DNA from: Zanthoxylum bungeanum
Taxonomy: Eukaryota > Streptophyta > Magnoliopsida > Sapindales > Rutaceae
Length of the DNA stretch: 64,000 nt
NCBI GenBank assembly: GCA_019454045.1
Contig: SKCR01038859.1
Coordinates: forward strand, 62,001 to 126,000
Reading direction: 5' to 3'
Translations under genes and position numbers: made by a program
Part shown: positions 22,491 to 33,470 of the stretch, piece by piece
How positions within the stretch are numbered: the stretch's first letter is position 1
Layout of the letters: every line of letters starts with the position of its first letter
Notes under the pieces: generated by a model
Told to the model about the DNA's origin: nothing
Seen by the model: the letters and a program-made list of their open reading frames with translations, nothing else
Database searches by the model: none

Positions 22491-23148
22491 TTTATCAACC
22501 CCCTCTTGATGGGACTTTACCTTAGGAGGTTTGAACCTTACATGCTCTTCTTTCTTCGCGCAGAAAAATTACGCAAACAATATGAAAATTATGTAAAACA
22601 TAATAACATCCTATTTCGGCCTAAAATTTATAATATAAGGAAATTTATAAAACTAATAAAAAAAAAGATACATATATATCCAAATGAGCTACAATATTTG
22701 TCATTTGTATTGACAGTTATCGTCTCCAAAATTTGTGCATACTTCTAGGCTTAACCTTATTCCAGTCTACTGGGATGAGTCCAATCGACATTACATGGAA
22801 TTGTATAACTCAATGTTAAGCTTTCGACAACTAGGCTTTCTCCAACCTATAATTTGGACATACTCCTAGGCTTAATCTAATTCCAATCATCAGAAATAAC
22901 TCCAACTGATGTATATTGGAATTAGATTGCTCACTGCATGATTATTAACAATCGACTATCCACGGCCCTAAGTTTACACGCGAGACTCAACATATTAGCC
23001 CACAAGCCCATACGAAACAAAGCTTACAAGGCTGAAAAGTCCACATGACTTAACAAAGGGTTTCCAAGAGACCTTAGCCATATTATTCAATGTCCCAATA
23101 GAAATTATCTCATATTATACAATGTCCCGATCGACATTGCCTCGTGTT
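22491..23148. repeat. Unassigned stretch with a diverged tandem duplication
   Basis: No gene is seen. Bases near 22738-22810 and 22856-22930 are two related copies (CTAGGCTTAA, ATTCCA, GGAATT in both), spaced about 113 bp. A second local duplication, ATGTCCC..ATT, lies at 23089-23140. AT-rich intergenic DNA immediately left of Ty1-B. Confidence 0.5.
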
Positions 23149-24024
23149 TGTTAGGTTTGGTGCTTAGAGCGCCAATTTCCTGTTGTATTTCCTTGTAAAT
23201 ATTTTTGTAAACATTTTATTATGAATAAAATAAGCAGTTTCCATACTATAATATATCTCTTTATATGGTAAAGACGTAATTGACCTTAGAATGATTAGTT
23301 ATGATATATTTGCAAAAGCGTCACAACTAACATTGAGTTGTATTATGACGTTGTCATTCTTAGACAGTTTCTGGTCGAGATTTACACTACTTGGTCAGTA
23401 AAGTAAACCCGTTGAGACTAGTACATGTCATATACTGGAATATTGGATTATAATGGTTTCTCAATGAACCATGAGTCTTGGAGACTCGCACAGATGTGTA
23501 CTTGTTTATAGCAGATAAACACCAAATGACTCACCAAAGATTCTTAATGGATGATTCACCAACATCAATAAGAATCTTCTCGGGTTAAGTAGTATAAGTG
23601 ATTCTTCGACTTGAGATGCCACTTTGGGCACATGAGACATCTTCCACACTTAGATGGCAGTCACGTCACTGACCTATTAAGGTCAGACCTTCGCATATTT
23701 GTTTGGTGTAGACAGATCCTCAGGATGTCCTATGTGTGTCAAGATATGATCATTCAGTTCTATGTATAGAGCATAGGTAGTCCATAAATGATTAGAAATC
23801 AGATAAAACCATGGTCTCGTGGTATAATTTAGAAGTAAGTTTTAAGTGTTGTTTTAGAGATTGCTAATAGAGACGTCGATGGGATTGTCCTTATGGAGAG
23901 TTGACATTTACATCTATATCACTGGGATATATCCGAAAACCTGTGAATGAGGAATTAAACATATACAATGACCTCAACCTGTAAGATTCAGCGGGCTTAT
24001 CTGTGGTTGTCATAGTTTAGGGTG
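23149..24024 (+). repeat. 5' LTR of Ty1-B, first piece
   Basis: Collinear with 54763 to about 55637 of the 3' LTR (for example GGCAGTCACGTCAC, CACATGAGACATCTTCCACA). It is interrupted at about 24020 by Ty3-C and resumes at 41698. Confidence 0.92.
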
Positions 24025-24630
24025 TAGGTACTGGTTTTCGCCAGAGGTCCACAATCGAGAATCTACTGTATGGGGGCAGTAGCGAACCTGTAAAACAAAG
24101 GTAGAATGAGCGGGGAGTACTGCCCACCGGTGTGGTAGATGCCGTAGGCTCTCCGATTCTCAAGTCAGTAATGAAGATGAGCTGTAAATAATGGAAGTGC
24201 AAGGCTTGATGTTACCTTAACTTCAGTTGACTGTCGTGAGGGCGGTGGCCGGTGTTTAGAGGTAAGAAGCTTAAAGAGTTTCAAGTATGAGAGATCAAGA
24301 ACCTGTTCTGAATAGTGAATCATCTCTTCCTTTTATAGACTCATTCGAGATCAAATTTAATTTCTCCATTAATTGCTCGTCAATTGGGTGTCTAAAATGG
24401 TTAACTATATGGAGGGAGTTACTAACCTTGATTTGGCCATTTTGGGTGCGGATAACTGATAAGTCGAGGGTTGGCTTGGTAGGCTTTCTCTTTGTACGTG
24501 GCCCTGAGAAGGTAATTGGGACCTTAGACCAAGTCTATAACGGGTATTGTTTGGATGGATTAGGCTATCACTGATATTAGGCCTGAAGCGAAAAGTCAAA
24601 AATACCTCTGGTCCAAATTTGGGCAATACA
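24025..24630 (-). repeat. 3' LTR of Ty3-C
   Basis: About 605 bp, collinear with 41091-41697: both contain GAGGTCCACAATCGAGAATCT, AGAATGAGCGGGGAGTACTG and GAGTTTCAAGTATGAGAG. The minus-strand start is TGTATTGCCC, versus TGTTATATGGGC in the other copy. Confidence 0.9.
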
Positions 24631-24849
24631 GTTTGACTCATACTCTCTTAGTCAAGAAGTCATTGACTTGGAGTGTTTTTCAGTGCATGTCATATGAAAC
24701 AAGATGTAAGAGTACCTGTCAACAATGTATTGTTCTAAGCATTATCTTTCATCGTTTGGGTTAATGGATGGTTCATACATTATAACTAAAGAGCTGTGCA
24801 ATTTTTAGTGTTCCTTCTGGTTTAGAATGCAATCCATGTTATGAACTGG

Positions 24850-25755
24850 ACTTGATATGAGCCATGGGGAATGTCCTCAACCGTCTGAACCAGATGAAGA
24901 TTTAGGGTATACTTCATACGACATGGATTGTTTGGATGTTTAAGTAATCCAAGTCTACGACTTTTTTCAACATGAGTCTATGGGCGATATCCTCGGTCGA
25001 CTAAGCCTGATGAAGGTTCAGGAGTTAATTTATACTATATTATCGTTTGGATCGAGAGATATCCATGTCTTCATTTGACTCGACATGAGTCTTTGAGGGA
25101 TGTCTCTGGTCGACTATACCGGATGAAAATTCATGTGTTTAATTCATACGATATTGTCGTCTGGTATGTTAGTAATTTAGGGCTTCATTTGACTCGATAT
25201 GAGTCCATAGGGGATGTCCCCGTCGAGTGAACCAGATGGAGGTTCAAGAGTTAATTCATACGACATTATCGCCTAGAATGAAAGTAATCCAAGTCCTCAT
25301 TTGACTTGACACAAGTCCATAGAGGATGTCCCTAATCGACTGAATAAAATGGAGGTTCATGAGTTAATTCATACGATATTATCATCTAGAATGAAAGTAA
25401 TCCAGGTCTTCATTTGACTCGACATGAGTCCATGGGGGATGTCCCTGGTTGATTGAACCTGATAAAGGTTCAGGAGATAATTCATACAACATTGTAGTCT
25501 GGATTGAGAGAAATCCATGTCTTTATTTGACTTGACATGAGTCTACGGGGACATCCCCGGTCGACTGAACCAGATGAAGGTTCATGTGTTAATTCATACG
25601 ACATTATCATTTGGAGTGAAAGTAATCCAGGTCTTCATTTGACTCAACATGAGTCCATAGGAGATGTCTCCGGTCGACTGAACCTAATGGAGGTTCAAGA
25701 GTTAATTCATACGACATTGTCGTCTAGAGTGAAAGTAATCCAGGTCTTCATTTAA
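24850..25755. repeat. Tandem array, about eight units of ~113 bp
   Basis: Each unit contains TTCATTTGACTCGACATGAG, then GGGGATGTCCC, GGTCGACTGAACC, TTAATTCATACGACATT and GAAAGTAATCCA. About eight units run head to tail between the 3' LTR and the antisense ORF of Ty3-C. The inner (right) units are more alike than the outer ones. Readings across the array are by-products of the repeat. Confidence 0.88.
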
Positions 25756-25769
25756 CATCATGTCACGTG

Positions 25770-26060
25770 AATTCTCCTATTCTGCTAAGCCTTCATACAA
25801 TGTTGTGTTGATTGGCATCAGTGATTGTGATAAGTCTTCCTTTGAAGTTGAATCGCGTGGCACTATCTCTTGTGCCAAGACATCGTATTATGTCGTGTCG
25901 AGTGACTCCATCTCTTATAAATAAATCTTCCCTTGAGGTCGAGTCGAGTGGCACCAGCTCTTATGTCGAGACTTCATATGATGTCGTGTCCAGTGGTATC
26001 AGCCATTGTGATAAGTCCTCTAATGAAGCATCTTTGACCATTGCTTCATTCATTAGAAAT
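25770..26060. repeat. Second, shorter degenerate repeat block in Ty3-C
   Basis: Diverged copies of TCGAGTGGCACCAGCTCTTA..TCGTGTC alternate with GATAAGTC(T/C)TC blocks, spaced roughly 45-90 bp. It directly follows the 113-bp array and is unrelated to it in sequence. Confidence 0.6.
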
Positions 26061-26481
26061 TATTGAAAGATTTCCTTTTCGCATGACGGTCCTTGATTGC
26101 TTCTAGACTTTTCTTCAGTCATTTAATACAACCCTAGCGTAACTTACAAGGTTTTTTTAGTGGGAATTCGAGACGCCAAGAAGGATGGTATAAAAGGGAA
26201 CTTTGAGGGCACTTTGGCCTCATTCACAAAAATTCACTTTATTCATAAAGTTGGGAGGAGTCTCAAGCCTTCAAGGTATTCTTCAAAAATTCATCTCATG
26301 TTCTTCAATATCTTTGAATATTTATAGTGTAGATTCAAGTTATTCTTAATCAATATAGGCTGTTTGATCTTTGGAATCCTAGATTTATTGTTGAAATTCC
26401 GTTTAAGGATTGGAATAGAGTTTGATCTTTAGGGAATAGATTTTTAAGAAATCTTATGTTCGTATGTTTGTCGTTTGGAGA
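26061..26481 (+). other. Upstream region of the antisense ORF
   Basis: It contains GATGGTATAAAAGGGAAC at about 26184-26201, a good TATA box on the plus strand roughly 290 bp before the ORF start. This suggests the antisense ORF once had its own promoter. No other feature is seen. Confidence 0.45.
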
Positions 26482-28443
26482 ATGTCGAGTGAAGAATCCT
26501 TAGATAGTTTAGATGTTGAGATTTATAGATTTGTTGAATCATCTTCTAGTGAGTCGAGAAATGAAGAAACATATAGGGATTGGTTGTATGAGGATCTAAT
26601 TGAGGCTGGATTAATAACGGTAGCATAGTTATCTCATGAGGTTACTACTGAGGCTATACCACTGAGGACTTTGCCAGCAATTGGAAAGTCGATTAGGATT
26701 TCCAACACTAGTGAATCAACAAACCTGTTAACCAGAAACCCTGCCAGTCGAGTGACAGAGAAATCATCGAGGGAAATCAGGTGTAAGTATAGATTCCCAA
26801 ACTCATTAAAACTAAGATTACCTTTGCCGAGTGAAAGAATAAATTACAAAGTCCTAGGGTGGATTAGGTTCTATGAACGACCTTTGCAGATGGGTTGAGA
26901 TTTCAAATACCGAGATTAGTTTGGGCGATTTTGGACCATTTTCAGATTGCTCCTTCTCAATTGATGCCAAATACTTGAAGGATTCTATTGTCGATTGAGT
27001 GCATGGCTTTAGAACTATGAGTGTTCTCCAAAGTGAATGATGTGATATTCTCATACTACTTGAAGGAACATCTGACAGAAAAATGAAGATATATTTTATT
27101 TCTTCGCCAAAAGAAGAAACACTTAGTGACTGGGCTCCCAATAAATGATAGGGGGAACTGGCTGTCTAATTATTTCTTTGTGAGGGGTGAGAGTGTCTTT
27201 AGGTCGGCTGGAGTTGGCCAAATCCCTGAATTTTAGAATTTATTGAGTGAGTATTATATCTTCATAATGCATCCTCTTTGAATACATTTGTGAAATAGTA
27301 CTAATAATTTGTTTCTGTTTTTTGAAGGTCCTATATGAAATAGGTCGTTTGAGACTATAAGTCGAACCGTTTCCAATACTAAAGCTATCCTAACTTTACC
27401 TATCGAAGACAGAGATTGGAGAGTCATTTTGGTAGAGAAAAGATTGAGGGCGACTCTATTATAGAAGGAGATTCATGATCGAGAAGGTATTCTTTTGGCC
27501 CTTTGTAAACACGTTTTGGCCATGATCTACTATAGTTGGTCGTGTCGAAAGATATACGGAGAGTCAACATATTTAAAGCCTTTAACTCATAAAGAATTTT
27601 TATGCGCAGAAGATATAATGTAAGGGCCTTTTAAAGTATCCTCAATTGATGATATGAAGTGCCAAAGGAGAGCCAAGGGGAAGGAACCCAAAGTTGAAAA
27701 TGTGGAGGCTCCTAAACTAGAAGAAGTCATTTCAGATGAGGCTGCAGTGGCAAAATGACAGTGGACTGAGATGACTGTGGTTGAGAAGAAAAGGAAAGTC
27801 ATTGTTGAGGTGGAGGAGGATTTAGAAAATGTTATAATAAGGATCCCTCATGGGTTGACAGCGATTTCGAATCATTCCAGCCTTAATAAATTTGTGAAAT
27901 GGTTCTTCTAGAAGAAGATGAAAACAAGCTAACAGAGATAGACCCAGTTGAGGCTACGAAGAAAGCAGCACCCTTAAGTTATCAAGTATGGATATACTTA
28001 GGCTTATTCTTTTGAAATTTATTTTATTTTTGTTCGAATGAGAGCTAATTTAGATTTTTCAGATATTGGAATGTAACTTATTCATGCAGAAGTATGTCGA
28101 GTCGAGTCAAAGAAGGATAAGGGAATTGGATAAATCCCTTGCTGTAGTAAGGAAAGAAGTATCTAAATTGAATACTAGGCTGGATGCTTCTGATAGGAAT
28201 GGGAGAGGATTGGAGAATGAGTTGAAGGAAACCAAGGCTACACTTAAAGTGGAGAGAGAAGTGTTTGAAGCCACACTCGAAGCCTACAAGCAGGGCTTTG
28301 ATGATGTAAAGAAAGAGAATGAGCAAATGTTTGAGCAACTTGAGGGAATTGCATTTGAGTCCATGATGAAGGAAATGAGCAATTGGATGAAGGATTATCA
28401 TGAAGGAAAAGCTACTATATCGAAGCCCAAGAAATGGATTTGA
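26482..28443 (+). pseudogene. Antisense extra ORF of Ty3-C, Transposase_28-like with coiled coil
   Basis: The reading starts at ATG 26482 (MSSEESLDSLDVEIYRFVES) and is acidic. From about 26780 it reads YRFPNSLKLRLPLP, then a RFYERPLQMGLRFQIPRL-like block, then PSQLMPNT, a KKHLVTGLP block and NWLSNYFFVRG. This order resembles the Pfam 'putative gypsy type transposon' (PF04195) family, found as an extra ORF in plant gypsy elements. The last part, 28066-28443, is a 125-residue heptad-rich coiled coil. Possible introns lie at about 27247-27330 and 27990-28061. It is broken by several stops, mostly where Trp is expected. Its own function is not known. Confidence 0.65.
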
Positions 28444-28880
28444 GAATACGACATGCTGGTGGCTGGACTATCGAATAGAGGTAGTGAAGAAAAGAAATGA
28501 GAAGAATTTGAATCAAAGAAGAATGAGGGAAAAGAAGTAGCAGTTCCTGAAGATGAGATGGCAGTATCCGAAGGTCAGGTTAGAGAATGAGAAGACGGTG
28601 ATCAGACGAGAGTCGAGCCTGTTGTTCAAGAAGAAGATGCTCCTGTTGTTGCTCATGAAGCTATCAAAGACCATCCGACTGAGACTCCAGAAGTTTGATA
28701 ACATAGCTAATTTTATATATATATATATATTTTATACTATACTATTGTAGTGGAATGGAAAGTAAATTCTTAGTCTTTGAATGCATTTTGTTTTCGCATC
28801 GAATGAATTTTACAAACAACATATCATTTATTTCATACTCGAAACATAATTAAGTATGCACGTATTATTAGTAGAATCGC
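28444..28880 (+). other. Tail of the antisense ORF region
   Basis: A Glu/Lys-rich plus-strand continuation with stops, then a (TA)n run at about 28708-28730. It ends where the integrase C-terminus on the opposite strand begins. Confidence 0.45.
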
Positions 28881-29591
28881 TTAAGATAAATTACATTCCA
28901 ACTGTTGTGGATGAGTGTTCTTTCCACGGTTTGTAATTTATAGGCTCCTTGCCGAACGACCTTTGTGATGAGGTATGAACCTTCCTAGTTTGGTCCCAGA
29001 TTACCATCTCCAACTTCCTTGGTGTTCTGGAAAACTCTACGTAGGACCCAATCTCCTTCTCTGAAGGTTCTGCTCCTAACACTTTTATTGAATTATCTGG
29101 CCATCCTATGTCAATGGGATGCTAGTCGAATGGATGCCCGGTCCCATAATTCATCAATTGTATCAAGACTATGATTCATAAGTTGTCGATTCAAATCCTC
29201 ATTGACCCATTGGTAGCGTGGGGATAAGATGCTTTCTTCTGTTGGTATTACTACTTCCATAGCAAAAGCCAAAGAGAATGGAGTTTCTCCAGTGGACGAC
29301 CAGACGGTTGTTCTGTAAGACAACAAGCCTCCATATAGTTCATTTGCCCAAGCTCCTTTAGCTTTCTCCAATCTTTTCTTCAAAGTGTTCATTATTATTT
29401 TGTTATATGACTCGGCCTGACCATTAGTTTGTGGGAAGCGTGAGGTTGAAAAGCTTAATTTTATGCCCTAATTTCTGTAGAAATCTTGAAAATGATGCCT
29501 GATAAATTACAAACCATTATCAGTCACAATCTCTTTCGATATACTGAATCAACATATGATATTCTTCCAGATGAATGTATATACCTCTTTG
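28881..29591 (-). pseudogene. Ty3-C integrase, C-terminal part
   Basis: From 29591 downward the minus strand reads the integrase core with TDNG (second catalytic Asp) and PQTNGQAESYNKIIMNTL (catalytic Glu), then WANELYGGLLSYRT and TPFSLAFAMEVVIP. After frameshifts follow a VIWDQTRK-like stretch and a YKPWKE-like stretch of the C-terminal domain. Stops replace expected Gln codons. The N-terminal part lies at 39658-40055; Ty1-C separates them. Integrase joins element DNA to the host chromosome; this copy is dead. Confidence 0.87.
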
Positions 29592-31825
29592 TGTTGGGAT
29601 GTATGCCCTAGAGCTACATGTGATGTAAACGGTTTCATGTGTTTTGAAATAGTAAGATGCATTATTCATTTATCAAAATTGTTTGTTTAACTTTCGCATA
29701 TTATATCCTCGTAAATACCGTAGATTACTTATGTACCTTCAGACTTAGTGTATGAGTGTCATACACCAGAGGATTTAAGTCTGAAGTTAGTAATCTTAAA
29801 TAGTCCATAGAGAGCAAACAAACCGGGTACTTTGTTTGTGATTTATCTATAGCTGCGGTCCATTATATATTTGTATGGCGATTTTAATCCGGATCGTCCA
29901 TGTAAAGACATGAGAATTGAGGCGGCACCTGTATGATGCGATCATATAGGACTGGACCCAGATAGAAATGACATTCTTATCATATCCGTTAAACAAAGAA
30001 AGTCATTTCAATCTACTTGATGGTCATATATGGATTGATCTTAATCCTGAGTGTACTACGAACTCCTTCATGGCAGGCTATGTCCTTTGATTTACAAAGG
30101 TGAGGTTGGTGTTGCAGTCACAACCAATAGCTACGTACTTTGGGGGCACAATTTGTTTTGTAGCTGGGAACGTTTTACATAGACATGTAATTCACTCCTT
30201 TTTGCGAGAAGTAGATGAGTATATTTCTTAAGGGTTGATTCGATACTTGAATGATTTGAGCGCTCAAGTCTTTCTACTACGAATATAAAGATTATATTCA
30301 TAATAGTTATGAATAAATCGTTCATTAGAGAATCAATGGTACTTAAGGTAAAAAAATAATATTAGAGGGGTATAACAGACATTATGACCTGTCTCTAATT
30401 ACGAGATACTCGTGAAGGATCAATTCGTATGCAATGACTATATCGGTGGACACCGACTTGGTTCGGCTTAATATTTCATCTACGGCAACGAGAGTGCAAC
30501 TTCGGGTTTTTAGTGGAATAACCTGGAGTTAATAATTCGGAATATTTAATTAACAGTTTAATTAATATTCGAGATTATTGGAGCTCGAAACCGTAGGTCC
30601 ATTTGGTCCATGTGCTAGCTCGATATAATTTAGCGGAGTTAATATAATTGGATAGTCCAATATATATTCACAAAGAATAAATATTAATATGATTAATGAT
30701 ATTAATTACATCACACTTGAGACTATACATTAAAAGTTAATGTAAGGTATTAAAATTATATGATAATATTAAAATAGAATATTGAATTATATATGATATA
30801 ATTTAATAAGGCTCAGATTTATTTTGGAAACAAAAAAAAAATCCTTGCCTTGGCCGAATTCCATATTTGATAAGGAATATGATTTGTTTGTTTGGGAAAC
30901 AAAATAAAATCAAAATAGGATGCCTTGGGCAAATTCCCTATTGGATAAGGAATAAGATTTGTTTGTTTGGGAAACAAAATCAAATCAAAATAATAGGCCT
31001 TGGCCGAATTCCCTATGGTGTAAGGAATATGATTTGTTTATTTTGGAAACAAAATCAAACAAGAATTCCTTGCCCTGGCCGAAACTTAAAGGGAATGGGA
31101 GACTTGTGGTTGATTTGTTTTATGAAACAAATTACCCTAAGTATAAAAAGAAAAATATATTTTTCTTTTTCAAATCCAGAAATTTAGAGAAACCTAGCCT
31201 CCTTCTCTTCTTCAAGCTCTCAAGAGTTGAGAAAGTTAATTGAAGAACCAGAAAATTATTTCGGTGTGTGATTTAATCTCTAAACCGTTTAGGGATTAAT
31301 TTGTGAGTGTAGCCCACACTACCCTCCGTTAGTAACGAGACATAGCTCGGAAGACCTAGTGGCATTGGAAATCTCTTCTCCCCTTCACCTACAACTCACG
31401 GCAGTGAGGCAAGAAATTACCCACTGCCGCGCGCACACTAGCCAATTCTGGGGCTCGGTTTTGTTTGTTTTTTATTCGGGTTTTGGAAAACACTTTTGGG
31501 AATTTTAGGGCTGAGTTAGGATTGATTTTAAGTGAAAAATCAGACCTAAACACATACAGCAGCTCACGCATATTGTGGACTGTTTTAAGTGCAGTTCGCA
31601 CGTGAAACGGGTGCAAAACAGTTCGCTTTTTCACTGCAGTTCAAGGGGCTGTTCGGGGACTGTTTCGGGGGCTTTCCGGGGAAGAAATCTGGTGTAAAAC
31701 AGAAGCAAAATTTCAGTATACCCGCTGGTATCATTCGGCCAAAGGAAGGGAGAGTAGACAAAAATTTTCAAGTTCGATCCATGGGCCTAACCGCTTCCGC
31801 TGCTCGAGGGAAAGCGTTTCCTACA
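29592..31825 (+). repeat. 5' LTR of Ty1-C
   Basis: 2,234 bp. It includes three to four direct repeats of about 70-75 bp at 30845-31090 (GGCCGAATTCCCTAT..TAAGGAAT..GATTTGTTTGTTTGG) and a CTGTTT-rich 3' part (31570-31680). The plus-strand readings within it have no counterpart in known proteins and recur in the other LTR. Confidence 0.95.
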
Positions 31826-31826
31826 A

Positions 31827-31840
31827 TTGGCATCAAGAGC
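31827..31840 (+). other. Primer-binding site of Ty1-C
   Basis: TTGGCATCAAGAGC follows the LTR after one base. It resembles the initiator-tRNA-Met complement TTGGTATCAGAGC with small changes. Confidence 0.75.
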
Positions 31841-33470
31841 TAGGTTGAAAAGTGCTCTTAACCCTTCACTTTTTATTTAAAGTTTCTGTTTTAATATATT
31901 CATATGAGTTATAAATATGATATGCATGTTTAGATGAGTGGGCACATTATTATATTTATGTGATGAATGGATTTTGCATTGGTCGTAAATTTTTATGGCT
32001 CTTATTTTTATAGTTGGTTTTGGTTTTGGGTTGTAAGGCCATAAGGCCATTGTTTATATTCGTTGTAATTTTAATTTTCAATGTAAAGTTTCAATTCTTT
32101 TTAATATGGAGCACCGAAGTCGCAAAGGGAGCCAACACCACTTTGGAGCGGGATTTGAAGGCCAAGGAATGCCTTGATGAATCTTTTGTACTAATTAGAT
32201 TAGTATAGGAAAAATAAGAGCCCGGTCAATGCAAAATAAATTTTATGTTATATGTATGTTTATTTCGAATTATTTGAATAACATGTCATATAGCTTAGGG
32301 TGCCCACTCGTGCATTATGCTTGCCATAACATGTCATAAATGCATTATCATTATAAACATAAAATTATGATTTTATGTAATGTTAGAATATGATATGCAT
32401 TGAAATCATTAATAAGATCAATTGGATTTATTATCTAAAACTTGAATTCTAATATATTGAACTTAATTGGTGCATAATAAATTACATTGGTATATAGGAT
32501 GGAAACCCGGATATAAATTCCATAGTTGATTACGTATGGATGGAAATATGGTCTGCACTCGGGATACAATTACACGTACCATTGGATTTTATAACGCACT
32601 AAAAATTTATTAAAATGTTTAATTGAATTTTAACCATTTAGAATTCCATGATTTTAGACTATTAAGTGCCTAGTATTTTAAGAGTTAAAATATTGTAGCT
32701 CACTTATACCACTCTAATTAAATAAATTAATAGAGTAAATATATTAGTAGAGACTAATAAATGTTAGTGACATAATTTTAATAGTTAAAATTGATTAGCT
32801 CACTTATGACAAACTAGTGTAAATAACCATTATAATTTAGCGGCCATAAGTTATCCACACTAGTTAAAATAAAAATATTAGATTTTAGATAGAAACCTTA
32901 ATTTTGAAATAGTGAGTGGGAGAGGGATATACGACAGTACATCCCACGATCTCCGTTGTTAGTCAGAAAACGTGAGATTCAAAAGGCGTCTCGAGACGGC
33001 TTTATTTTTGTCCCCCTACGGATGGTGTCCAGTTTGGGTCAATATCAGGTTTGGGTTCCGAAAGGATATGGATTCTAGATGTATCTTGTGAACTGACCTA
33101 CCCTACGGCAGCACTTCACTCGTTAAGTCAAAGAATCCTGAAACGGCGGGTTACACTCACAAAGGAATAATTAACTGTTAATGAAATTCCTTGATCAAAT
33201 AAAATGGTAGTTGTTTAATATAGAAATTAGAGTTATTCCCGCATATATTAAATCAATTGAGATTGTCTCGATCTATCATACGAGTACTTGACCTACCCTA
33301 CGGCGGCACTTACTTGTGGGATGATAGATTTCCGTGGTATAGTAATTCTCTTAGGTTTCTAATTCATTATTCATGGTTCATGCATCATGTTTAATTTTAT
33401 GTCAAAATTCTTTGATGATTTTAATATGCGATGAATGAATGTTAAATGCATGTTTATTTTATTTTCAGCC
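31841..33470 (+). other. Long leader of Ty1-C with conserved motif
   Basis: 1.6 kb without coding capacity. At 32495-32585 it holds the motif GGAAACCCGGATATAAATTC..GGATACAATTACACGTACC, which is also found (in either orientation) in FB-1 and FB-2. Two copies of a CTACCCTACGGC(A/G)GCACTT block occur at 33100 and 33294. The leader ends in TTATTTTATTTTCAGCC just before the gag ATG, which fits a 3' splice site. Confidence 0.65.

Noticed and set aside
22458..22748. A 96-codon plus-strand open frame
   Set aside because: It starts in the Ty3-B LTR and runs into unrelated AT-rich DNA; no domain is visible.
24020..24024. A clean 5-bp target duplication for Ty3-C
   Set aside because: The left flank (GGGTG) and right flank (GATGA) do not match exactly. 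Only a four-base match with one transition (GGTG/GATG) can be argued by comparison with the intact LTR.
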